From: Ignavibacteriales bacterium
GTDB lineage: Bacteria; Bacteroidota; Ignavibacteria; UBA10030
Length of the DNA: 64,000 nt
NCBI GenBank assembly: GCA_026390575.1
Contig: JAPLFR010000016.1
Coordinates: 248,001 to 312,000, forward strand
Direction of reading: 5' to 3'
The translations under genes and the position numbers were made by a program. Below the pieces are notes generated by a model, which saw only the letters and a list, made by a program, of their open reading frames with translations, ran no database searches and had not been told where the DNA came from. How positions within the stretch are numbered: position 1 is the first letter of the stretch; each line of letters starts with the position of its first letter. Below, piece after piece: positions 54,540-62,331 of this stretch.

Positions 54540-56186
54540 ATGAGTAAAAGCCCGATAGAACAGATATCCTCATTAACATCCAAGCCGGCTTGGAAGGCAT
54601 TAGAAGCTCATTATATAAAAGTGCAGCCCATGCATTTACGGCAGTTGTTTGCTGATGATCCTCATCGAGGGGAGAAGTATACGGCTAAAGGGGCAGGATT
54701 GTATCTTGATTACTCCAAGAATCGAATTACTGATGAAACGATCCCTTTGCTGATTCAGCTTGCGGAAGCATGCGGCCTGCGCAGGCGCATCGATGCCATG
54801 TTTAGCGGTGAGAATATTAATACGACCGAGCACCGGGCGGTGCTGCATACAGCATTACGTGCACCGAAGGGAACAAAGATCGTGGTGGATGGTGCGAACG
54901 TAGTGACTGAAGTACATGCAGTACTCGAACGAATGGAAGTGTTCGCGGAAAAAGTTCGCAATGGCGAATGGTTGGGATATACTCGCAAACCAATTCGCAA
55001 TATTGTCAACATCGGTATTGGGGGGTCTGACTTAGGTCCCGTGACGGCGTATGAAGCATTACGATTTTATAGTCAGCGGAATATGATGTTCCGTTTTATC
55101 TCCAATGTGGATGGTACCGACTTCGCGGAAGCGACGCGTGATCTCAATCCTGAAGAGACGTTGTTCATTATTTGTTCGAAGACATTTACGACGCTCGAGA
55201 CGTTAGCGAACGCCAACAATGCACGCACATGGTGTCTGAAAGCCCTCGGCGATGAGAAAGCAGTGCGCAACCATTTTGTTGCCATTTCGACCAACGCCAA
55301 AGAGGTGGCAGCATTCGGAATCGATACCGCGAATATGTTTGGGTTCTGGGATTGGGTAGGCGGACGTTATTCGATGGATTCGGCAATCGGACTTTCGACG
55401 ATGATAGCAATAGGACCGGAAGGTTTTCGTGCTTTGCTTCATGGATTCTATGCAATGGATGAACACTTTAGAACGGCGCAGTTCGAGAAGAACCTGCCAG
55501 TACTGATGGGACTTTTAACAGTATGGTATACGAATTTCTTTGACGTCGAGACAACTGCTGTCCTTCCGTACGATCAATACCTTAAACGATTTCCTGCATA
55601 TCTCCAGCAATTGACAATGGAAAGCAATGGTAAACATGTGACTCTTGATGGTATGAATGTCGATTACCAAACAAGTCCGATATATTGGGGCGAACCAGGT
55701 ACTAATGGACAACATTCATTTTACCAGCTTATCCACCAGGGAACGAAATTAGTGCCGTGCGATTTTATCGGTTTCTGCCGAACCCTGAACGCTGGTGGAA
55801 GCCAGCATGCGATGCTTATGGCAAATTTCTTTGCACAAACAGAAGCACTTGCCTTCGGGAAAACTGAAGAGGAAGTAAAAGCAGACGGAACACCAGCGTG
55901 GTTAGCCCCTCACCGTGTGTTTGAAGGAAACAGGCCGACTAATACGATTCTGGCAGAACAACTGACGCCCGAAGTGCTTGGTGCATTGATTGCCCTCTAC
56001 GAACATAGCGTTTATACTCAGGGGATTATCTGGAATATTGATCCATTTGACCAGTGGGGAGTTGAACTTGGGAAGGTGCTGGCGAAACGCATGATACCAG
56101 AACTTGAAACCACGGATGAACCTGTGCTGAAGCACGACAGCTCCACGAATACACTTATACGAAAATACAGGAAGTCCAATTCATAG
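54540..56186 (+). CDS. pgi: Glucose-6-phosphate isomerase
   Basis: 548 residues, the long enterobacterial/eukaryotic-type PGI. The sugar-phosphate-binding [29 protein letters not shown], the active-site [24 protein letters not shown], and [20 protein letters not shown] are all visible. It interconverts glucose 6-phosphate and fructose 6-phosphate. The ATG at 54540 is preferred to a TTG seven codons upstream. The gene stands alone. Confidence 0.96.
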   Translation: MSKSPIEQISSLTSKPAWKALEAHYIKVQPMHLRQLFADDPHRGEKYTAKGAGLYLDYSKNRITDETIPLLIQLAEACGLRRRIDAMFSGENINTTEHRAVLHTALRAPKGTKIVVDGANVVTEVHAVLERMEVFAEKVRNGEWLGYTRKPIRNIVNIGIGGSDLGPVTAYEALRFYSQRNMMFRFISNVDGTDFAEATRDLNPEETLFIICSKTFTTLETLANANNARTWCLKALGDEKAVRNHFVAISTNAKEVAAFGIDTANMFGFWDWVGGRYSMDSAIGLSTMIAIGPEGFRALLHGFYAMDEHFRTAQFEKNLPVLMGLLTVWYTNFFDVETTAVLPYDQYLKRFPAYLQQLTMESNGKHVTLDGMNVDYQTSPIYWGEPGTNGQHSFYQLIHQGTKLVPCDFIGFCRTLNAGGSQHAMLMANFFAQTEALAFGKTEEEVKADGTPAWLAPHRVFEGNRPTNTILAEQLTPEVLGALIALYEHSVYTQGIIWNIDPFDQWGVELGKVLAKRMIPELETTDEPVLKHDSSTNTLIRKYRKSNS

Positions 56187-56264
56187 TACCATGGAGGGGG
56201 AAATACCTTAGCTCTATTCTTTAGCTCAAGTTATTGTCCCCCATCACCTTTTTTCTTTCTGCAT

Positions 56265-56293
56265 TTGACACTTTTCCGATAAACGAGTAACTT
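56265..56293 (+). promoter_or_regulatory. Candidate promoter of the OmpR/HK operon
   Basis: TTGACA (56265-56270), a 17-bp spacer and TAACTT (56288-56293). Transcription near 56300 gives a 40-base leader to the ATG at 56340. Confidence 0.48.
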
Positions 56294-56339
56294 CTCCCTG
56301 CAAGAAATATTCAACAACCTCACCAAGAACAGGATCGTT

Positions 56340-57053
56340 ATGCGCATCCTCGTAATTGAAGACGAACTAAAAGTCGCCCGTTTTCTCAAAAAGGGTTTGG
56401 AAGCTGAAGGATATGAAGTTGAAACTGCCGCTGATGGAAAATCCGGCGAGAAGTTAGCCCGCACAGAAGCATACGATCTCATCCTGCTTGATGTCCTCTT
56501 GCCAAAAAAGGACGGTTTTGAGATATTGCGCGACCTCCGCAAAGATGAAATCCGGATTCCGATACTCATGCTGACTGCGCGAAGCACGACGGAAGACATC
56601 GTTGGCGGATTAGACCATGGCGCCGACGATTACCTGACAAAACCGTTCGCCTTCACTGAATTGCTGGCACGCATCCGATCTCTCATGCGTCGCGGAACAG
56701 TGAAGACAAAACTCAAATATATCGATTTGACATTGGACACAATCGCACATAAAGCCAGCCGCGCCGGTAAACAGATCGAACTCACTGCCCGTGAATACGC
56801 TTTGATAGAATATTTTATGCGCAATCGCGGTAAATTGATTTCACGGCAAGAACTGGCAAAGGAAATCTGGGGATATAATTTTGACCCGGGAACAAACGTT
56901 GTTGATGTCTATGTGAATCACCTCCGAAATAAAATAGATGCTGATTCCACAATAAAACTCATGCAGACAGAACGCGGCAAAGGGTACTACCTTTCGGACA
57001 AGAAGATTATATTCAAGCCCGCCAAAGGAACGGTGTCGGGCAAGTTCGCATGA
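56340..57053 (+). CDS. OmpR/PhoB-family response regulator
   Basis: 237 residues. The receiver carries D8 and phospho-acceptor D51 (ILLDVLLPKKDG), and K in YLTKPFAF. A winged-helix DNA-binding domain follows (IELTAREYALIEYFMRNRGKLISRQELAKEIWG, NVVDVYVNHLRNKI). The start of the kinase gene overlaps its stop (ATGA). It resembles the CusR/ArlR group, but the signal is unknown. Confidence 0.93.
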   Translation: MRILVIEDELKVARFLKKGLEAEGYEVETAADGKSGEKLARTEAYDLILLDVLLPKKDGFEILRDLRKDEIRIPILMLTARSTTEDIVGGLDHGADDYLTKPFAFTELLARIRSLMRRGTVKTKLKYIDLTLDTIAHKASRAGKQIELTAREYALIEYFMRNRGKLISRQELAKEIWGYNFDPGTNVVDVYVNHLRNKIDADSTIKLMQTERGKGYYLSDKKIIFKPAKGTVSGKFA

Positions 57054-58537
57054 CAATTCTTCACTCCATTCGTACCAAGCTTTCGTTGTGGTATGCTGCA
57101 ATCCTGTGCGTAACACTCATAGGTTCAGGTGCAATCGCTTATGTCGTATCGCGGTCAACACTCTTAGACAATCTCGATGGGTCGCTGAAGAATGAAGTAA
57201 CGTGGGTGAATGCGTTTATCGAACCAAAAGCAAAAAAAGTAAAACTAAAACGTGCCGCACTCCAAGAACTGCGGGAACTCAAGCGCACAGCCGCACAGCA
57301 GGAAGAACAGCCGGAAGTAATTGATACAAGCGCCGGCAAACGGACGGAAATAGATGAGATGTGGAGTCAAATTTACCAACACACGCTTCTCAGTCCGCGC
57401 CGGCATTATATTCAGATTCTTGACCGTAATGGTGATTTGCTTTACAGGTCGCAAAGTTTGCGCGGCCACACAATCAGCTACAGCGAAATCCCATATCAAT
57501 GGATCAATGTCGTCAGCACAAAGGGTCCGGATGACCAAGGAATTCGCCTTGCATTAACTCAAAACGACTATGTGAAAATTTTTGTCGCCTACCCGCTGGA
57601 GCCTATATATGAAATCACAGATAATGTTTTCTACAACTTTCTCTTCATTACACCGTTAGCGTTATTGATCTCTATCATTGGCGGATGGTTTCTGGCGCAT
57701 AAATCGCTCAAACCCGTTGATGAATTGACGAGGACCGCCAAAGAAATTACTGCGCAAAATCTTAGCCGCCGACTTCCAACCCACCGCGTCAATGACGAGC
57801 TTGGCAGGTTGACAGAACAATTCAATGATATGATCAGCCGGCTCCAGGCATCGTTCACACAAATCCAGCAATTTTCTGCCGACGCGTCGCATGAATTACG
57901 CACGCCGCTCACGATTATGCGCGGCGAAATAGAAGTAGCTCTTCGCAACCAACGATTATCGAAAGATTCACGCGAATTGCTCAAAAGCATCAACGATGAA
58001 CTTATCCGGCTTTCTTCTATTGTAGAAAGTCTGATGATTCTTGTGAAATCTGATACAGGCAGATTGGTATTCAATATGCAGCCAATAGCTCTCGACGAGT
58101 TCATCGAACAACTTTTTGAAGAGACGAAAGTACTTGCAGAATCAAAGAAAATAAAAGTGCAATTAGAACACACACAGCCAATCCAAATCAATGGTGATGC
58201 TGTACGCTTGAAGCAGCTCTTCCTCAATCTTATCGACAACGCCTTAAAGTACACGCCGCCGCGCGGACAGGTTACATTGACACTGGCGAAAAAAGAAGGC
58301 GACGCCGTGTTGTCTGTAAAGGATAACGGCATTGGCATTCCACGCAAAGATCAAACCAAAATTTTTGAACGATTCTATCGTGTGGACAGAAGTGAGGATA
58401 CCACGGAAGATGCAGGCGGAAGCGGGCTCGGTCTTTCCATTGCCAAATGGATTACTGAAGCACATAATGGCTCAATCGAATTGAAAAGCAGAGAAGGCAA
58501 GGGGAGTACATTTACCGTGCGGTTTCCGATTTTGTAG
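57050..58537 (+). CDS. Transmembrane sensor histidine kinase (CusS/ArlS-like)
   Basis: 495 residues. Helix 1 (about 13-35), an extracytoplasmic domain of about 150 residues, helix 2 (about 193-215), HAMP, the H-box FSADASHELRTPLTIMRGE with His281, and a full ATPase domain (LFLNLIDNALKYT, VKDNGIGIP, GGSGLGLSIAKWITEAHNGS) make a complete kinase. The stop codon TAG lies inside the first bases (GTAGAGTCC) of a 70-bp palindromic element. Four further copies of the last 27 or so codons occur downstream (58604-58869 and 62026-62267). Confidence 0.93.
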   Translation: MTILHSIRTKLSLWYAAILCVTLIGSGAIAYVVSRSTLLDNLDGSLKNEVTWVNAFIEPKAKKVKLKRAALQELRELKRTAAQQEEQPEVIDTSAGKRTEIDEMWSQIYQHTLLSPRRHYIQILDRNGDLLYRSQSLRGHTISYSEIPYQWINVVSTKGPDDQGIRLALTQNDYVKIFVAYPLEPIYEITDNVFYNFLFITPLALLISIIGGWFLAHKSLKPVDELTRTAKEITAQNLSRRLPTHRVNDELGRLTEQFNDMISRLQASFTQIQQFSADASHELRTPLTIMRGEIEVALRNQRLSKDSRELLKSINDELIRLSSIVESLMILVKSDTGRLVFNMQPIALDEFIEQLFEETKVLAESKKIKVQLEHTQPIQINGDAVRLKQLFLNLIDNALKYTPPRGQVTLTLAKKEGDAVLSVKDNGIGIPRKDQTKIFERFYRVDRSEDTTEDAGGSGLGLSIAKWITEAHNGSIELKSREGKGSTFTVRFPIL

Positions 58538-58603
58538 AGTCCAGTCACCGACTGGACATTTTCTATTGCCTTCATGTTGTCCGATCTGATGATCGGACTC
58601 TAC
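58534..58603. repeat. Palindromic element E, copy 1
   Basis: 70 bp with 9-bp terminal inverted repeats GTAGAGTCC/GGACTCTAC. Inside are two hairpins: GTCCAGTC/GACTGGAC and GTCCGATC/GATCGGAC. It supplies the stop codon of the kinase gene. A near-identical copy lies at 62110-62179. Confidence 0.88.
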
Positions 58604-58687
58604 GGATACCGAAGCGCACCATAGCTCAATAGAATTGAAAACCAGAGAAAGCAAAAGCAACGCGTTTATTGTGCGGCTGCCGATTCT
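58604..58687 (+). pseudogene. Duplicated kinase tail, copy T2
   Basis: Matches the last 27 or so codons of the upstream kinase gene. Translation in the kinase frame is open to a stop (TEAHHSSIELKTRE, then VRLPIL). There is no start codon or gene body. It joins element E on both sides. Confidence 0.85.
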
Positions 58688-58776
58688 GTAGAGTCCAGTC
58701 ACTGACTGGACATTTTTTATTGCCTTCATGTTGTCCGATTTGATGATCGCCTGCCTGCCGCAGGCAGGGACTCTAC
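58688..58776. repeat. Palindromic element E, copy 2 (long variant)
   Basis: Same ends as copy 1, but the right arm of the second hairpin is replaced by an inserted palindrome (CCTGCCTGCCGCAGGCAGG), bringing the length to 89 bp. Copy 3 (61932-62025) shares this variant. Confidence 0.85.
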
Positions 58777-58869
58777 GCGTACTGAAAAACACAACGGTAC
58801 AATCGAAGAAATAAGTAGAGGAGACAAGGATAATACGTTTACCGTACGGTTGCCGTTATATAACCTTTG
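58777..58869 (+). pseudogene. Duplicated kinase tail, copy T3
   Basis: Third kinase-tail copy, more diverged (TEKHNGTIEEISRG, then FTVRLPLYN and a stop). The following 30 bp (CCTTTGAACCGATG) match the sequence after copy T5 at 62280-62310, so the downstream flank is duplicated as well. Confidence 0.8.
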
Positions 58870-58906
58870 AACCGATGTGCATTTGCATTCTGCTAGGTAC
58901 CGTTGC

Positions 58907-60073
58907 TTACGCCAGAGGCAGCGTTATTTTTATTTGGATGCGATTATTTTCACTTGCACTCACCTGGAACGAACCTCCTTGAGCTTCTATGATTCTCCGA
59001 GAGATTGTAAGATTTAAAGTGCTTGCCGTTAAGGTGTTATTGATGTTTTTCCATTCGGTTTCTTTTTCGGTCATACCTACCAAAAGCTCTTCAGGAGTTA
59101 TCGAACGATTTGAGTACTCGATCGTGCAAATCGCACATTCAGATGGCTCTCCAAGTAAACCGATCTGAGATTTCGCGAGGGTTACACTAAGGAGATCATT
59201 TTGTTTTGAAGTATTTATGCCGATCTCAAAAATACTGTTCACAACTTGCTCAACACGTTCAGCATCACATTGTACATGAGGGAGTTGCGAATCGTTCAAT
59301 AGCTTAAACACAATTTTCTTTTCCAGAATACATGATTCATAACGATCGGCTATCCGTTTTACTAACAGACCAAGATCCGTCTCTGTTTGACGGAGAAGAA
59401 AAAATCCGTCTGTACGATCGTATTCTTTTACGTTTTCTTTATCTTTGAGTGCACAATCTGCGCATTTATGAGAGCGGTTGCATACTGCAAAATCATTGAC
59501 TTTTGTGCTTTCTCTCAAGGTATGAGCAATTTGATCGTTCAGTTCGAGTGCATGGGAGAGCAGTGCCCTGTCTTTTTCCGATAACACAGATTTCATAGAT
59601 CCTAGTGTATGGTTCATTATAAATTGAATACTTCGAAGTGATCCTAATACGTCAAACAATATGGTGGATTGCCATAAATTTCTGAGAGCTAAGAATCGAT
59701 GTTCAGAATCACGCACGCGGAGCAATGACTTAATTCGTGATACCAACTCTGTGAGGTCAATGGGTTTTAATAAATAGTCCTTCGCTCCCTTTTCTATACA
59801 CTCTGTAGCCATAGAATAATCGTCAAGGGCAGTCATCATTACAACGTCCGTATAGGGATGTTTTGATGTAATAAATTCCAGCACTTGTATTCCATTCATG
59901 AGCGGCATATTGATATCGAGAAGCACGATATCATAATTTTTTTGTTCGATACGAGTCAATGCCTCTTCACCATTCGCCGCTGTATCGACATCATATCCCT
60001 GTGATTTTAGTTTGTATTGACTGGACCGTGCAATCGCTTCCTGATCGTCAACAACAAGAATTGAAGCTTTCAT
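58907..60073 (-). CDS. Response regulator fused to a degenerate kinase-like domain
   Basis: 388 residues. The receiver is intact (D9-D10, D53 in LLDINMPLMNG, K103). The following part is shaped like a histidine kinase but lacks key residues. The H-box position reads FDVLGSLRSI with no histidine. The N-box reads EQVVNSIFEIGIN, and the glycine box is replaced by STLNLTISRRII. A cysteine group, C198-X5-C204-X2-C207, sits between them and could bind metal. It is probably a phosphorylation-responsive scaffold. The gene is on the minus strand, third in a three-gene set with 60136 and 60566. Confidence 0.8.
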   Translation of the reverse strand: MKASILVVDDQEAIARSSQYKLKSQGYDVDTAANGEEALTRIEQKNYDIVLLDINMPLMNGIQVLEFITSKHPYTDVVMMTALDDYSMATECIEKGAKDYLLKPIDLTELVSRIKSLLRVRDSEHRFLALRNLWQSTILFDVLGSLRSIQFIMNHTLGSMKSVLSEKDRALLSHALELNDQIAHTLRESTKVNDFAVCNRSHKCADCALKDKENVKEYDRTDGFFLLRQTETDLGLLVKRIADRYESCILEKKIVFKLLNDSQLPHVQCDAERVEQVVNSIFEIGINTSKQNDLLSVTLAKSQIGLLGEPSECAICTIEYSNRSITPEELLVGMTEKETEWKNINNTLTASTLNLTISRRIIEAQGGSFQVSASENNRIQIKITLPLA

Positions 60074-60135
60074 TCAAACACCTCTTTCTGACAACACAAT
60101 AGTATTCATATTGACATCCTGTATACTTCGGTTCA

Positions 60136-60510
60136 TTAGGAACCTATGTATCTTTGAATAGTGTTCAGCAATTCCTCTGGATCCATTGGTTTTGTATATT
60201 GTTCTACACAACCAATCGAACGCGTTCGTGCAATATCTTCCGGACGGGCTTGAGCGGTAAATGCAATTATAGGAATTGTGTGGAACATTGGATCCCCCTT
60301 GATGACTGACACTGCCGCATAACCATCCATAACAGGCATTTGCATATCCATCAAGATTAAATCAGGGCGTTTTATTTTGATAAGATCAATTGATTCCTGA
60401 CCGTTCACCGCAATCACGAGCTCGATATCGAGACGACTTCGGGAGATAACAAACTTCACTAATTCACGATTATCTTCGTCATCATCCACTAATAGAACTA
60501 CTTTGCTCAT
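60136..60510 (-). CDS. Single-domain response regulator (CheY-like)
   Basis: 124 residues, one receiver domain only: acidic DDDED, phospho-acceptor D55 in LILMDMQMPVMDGY, FTAQARPED, and YTKPMDPEEL. No output domain. It probably relays phosphate between kinases in a phosphorelay with the genes on either side (63 bp and 56 bp gaps). Confidence 0.9.
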   Translation of the reverse strand: MSKVVLLVDDDEDNRELVKFVISRSRLDIELVIAVNGQESIDLIKIKRPDLILMDMQMPVMDGYAAVSVIKGDPMFHTIPIIAFTAQARPEDIARTRSIGCVEQYTKPMDPEELLNTIQRYIGS

Positions 60511-60565
60511 TGACTAAACCTCCATGTGAGCGTTGAGTAATAAAATATTTTTTCTTTATGAAGGA

Positions 60566-61720
60566 TCATACAAGCGATCCGATATATTCACGAATATGCT
60601 GTAATTTTTCATTGACCAATGTGTTGATCTCATCGAATTCACAGGATTTGGAAATATAACCTTCGGCACTTTTTAATTCAGAAGCACTAATTTGGTTTTC
60701 CTCAGAAGGTTCGCACAATAAAATGAATGGCACTGTTTGATTTTTTGACCGGGTCCGCCAAAAATGCAGAAACTTAAAACCGCTCAATCCACCTATCTCA
60801 GACATTGTATCACAGAGAATAATTGCTGGATTAAGTTTCTCAACTTTTTCGAGCGCCTCTTCGGCACTTGAAGCTGAAGCAACTGCAAATCCGGTTTCCT
60901 TAAATCGCGGAACGAACTCTCCTCGTAGCTTTTCATTTGGTGATACAAACAGCATTGTGCCTCGAAATTGACTTGTCACCAATTCTGTTAAGAAATGAGA
61001 TTCGTATTCCAAGTATTCATTTATTGATACTTGATATATTTTCCGCAGCCACTCAAGCGTAGATGATGAACTTCGCAATAATTTTCGTTTGGCGATTACT
61101 TCTTTTACTGCTTTGCTGTACATCATCAGCTTGACTTCGCGCATTACCGACGTTTCTACTTCGGGAGGTATATTAAGAACTCGCACTAATCTTTGAAGCT
61201 CATCGGATTCGTTGTTTTTGGGCGCTCCGAATTGCCACGCCTTCTCAAGCGCTGCCCTCAATTGGCGCACCGATGCTTCAAGCTGCTGGGTCACTATTTC
61301 CTCGCGAGCAACTCGTTCAATATTGAGTGTACGGTTTAGTTCAGCAATCTGCTGACGCATCTCCATAATCGTTGATGTGAGCAGTTCTTCCTTCGATGAA
61401 ACTTGAGGGGGTTCGATAAGAGAAGTCGGTGACGGGTTCACTAACAATACGGGTTTAGGCCGATTTATGACCTTTGTATCTATTACGTTGCGATCTTGCT
61501 CGGTGGTTTGTGCTTCTATATTGGCATGTCGTTTTGTATATGTCTCTTGAAAAAGCCTTAAGCGTTCTTCAAAAGCGGAGATGTACGGATTAGTAGGATC
61601 AACCTGACTAGCATTTTGTATTTCTTCACGAGCCTTGTCAAAGAGGTTATTCTTAAGATACTTATCGGAAGCAAGAAGATGATCCTTTGCGACCATCCTA
61701 TTTTTATCCGGCATAGTCAA
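60566..61720 (-). CDS. TPR-like/coiled-coil protein with atypical C-terminal receiver
   Basis: 384 residues. The N-terminus has one TPR-like helix pair (HLLASDKYLKNNLFDKAREEIQNASQVDPTN), then a linker, a coiled coil (about 110-165) and a helical region. The C-terminal receiver keeps the phospho-acceptor D (ILCDTMSEIGG) and the lysine (ISKSCEF), but the acidic metal pair is replaced by SPNE and the switch Thr/Ser by a cysteine/glutamate region (LLCEPSEEN). It is likely a pseudo-receiver. TTG at 61720 has GAGGG at fair spacing; the ATG at 61714 is the alternative start. It leads the three-gene minus-strand unit. Confidence 0.75.
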   Translation of the reverse strand: MTMPDKNRMVAKDHLLASDKYLKNNLFDKAREEIQNASQVDPTNPYISAFEERLRLFQETYTKRHANIEAQTTEQDRNVIDTKVINRPKPVLLVNPSPTSLIEPPQVSSKEELLTSTIMEMRQQIAELNRTLNIERVAREEIVTQQLEASVRQLRAALEKAWQFGAPKNNESDELQRLVRVLNIPPEVETSVMREVKLMMYSKAVKEVIAKRKLLRSSSSTLEWLRKIYQVSINEYLEYESHFLTELVTSQFRGTMLFVSPNEKLRGEFVPRFKETGFAVASASSAEEALEKVEKLNPAIILCDTMSEIGGLSGFKFLHFWRTRSKNQTVPFILLCEPSEENQISASELKSAEGYISKSCEFDEINTLVNEKLQHIREYIGSLV

Positions 61721-61931
61721 TTCAATTTTCCCTCGTGACCCATTGCTTTCCTTCTTGCATGTGCTAACTCTTAACTGTTTAATACAAAAAAACGTTTCAC
61801 ATTATTTTCCGCGCAATACAAAAAGCCATAATTCTGCTTAAAAAGGAATCCGAAAATTGCGGAGTTTTAGTTAGGATTATTCCTATTGTGCTAATTGAGT
61901 GAATAATCAGAGATTTTCGAGTGATACTGAG
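61721..61931. other. Intergenic region before the response-regulator trio
   Basis: 211 bp that must hold the promoter of the minus-strand trio. No clear promoter boxes or structure were recognised. Confidence 0.4.
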
Positions 61932-62025
61932 GTAGAATCCAGTCAGTGATTGGACATTCTATGCATTATTATCTTCATATTGTCCGATCTGATGATCGCC
62001 CGCCTGCGGCAGGCAAGGACTCTAC
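61932..62025. repeat. Palindromic element E, copy 3 (long variant)
   Basis: Starts GTAGAATCC and ends GGACTCTAC. It contains CGCCTGCGGCAGGC in the second arm, like copy 2. It lies on the far side of the response-regulator trio from copies 1 and 2 and in the same orientation. Confidence 0.83.
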
Positions 62026-62109
62026 CAGTACTGAAGAACACAACGGTGCAATTGAAGTGAAAAGCAGAGAAGGCAAAAGCAGTACGTTTATCGTTCGGTT
62101 GCCGGTTCT
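62026..62109 (+). pseudogene. Duplicated kinase tail, copy T4
   Basis: Open in the kinase frame: TEEHNGAIEVKSREGKSS, then FIVRLPVL and stop. It keeps the kinase-tail pattern closely (TEAHNGSIELKSREGKG in the real gene). No start codon or body precedes it. Confidence 0.87.
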
Positions 62110-62179
62110 GTAGAGTCCAGTCACCGACTGGACGTTTTCTATTGCCCTCATATTGTCCGATCTGATGATCGGACTCTAC
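62110..62179. repeat. Palindromic element E, copy 4
   Basis: 70 bp, almost identical to copy 1 (58534-58603), with both terminal repeats and both internal hairpins intact. Confidence 0.88.
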
Positions 62180-62267
62180 GGGTACTGAAGAACACAATGG
62201 TACAATTGAAGTGAAAAGCAGAGAAGACAAAAGCAGTACGTTTATCGTTCGGTTGCCGATTTTGTAG
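62180..62267 (+). pseudogene. Duplicated kinase tail, copy T5
   Basis: Open in the kinase frame (TEEHNGTIEVKSRED, then FIVRLPIL and stop). It ends in TTTTGTAG, but no element E follows. The next 30 bp match the flank after copy T3. Confidence 0.85.
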
Positions 62268-62331
62268 AAAGCTATTGAGCCTTTGAGCCGATGAGCAATT
62301 TGGGTTCAGTTAGAAAGTATTTGCAATTACC

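Noticed and set aside
58472-58792. Minus-strand open frame of 106 codons with an internal duplication
   Set aside because: It is the antisense of the tail/element repeats; its apparent internal repeat simply mirrors E and T copies.
61943-62230. Minus-strand open frame of 95 codons similar to the one at 58472
   Set aside because: Same explanation: antisense of E3-T4-E4-T5, with no ribosome-binding site or family match.
58534-62267. CRISPR-like array
   Set aside because: The repeats are 70-90 bp composite units with homologous, not unique, intervening sequences, and no cas genes are near.
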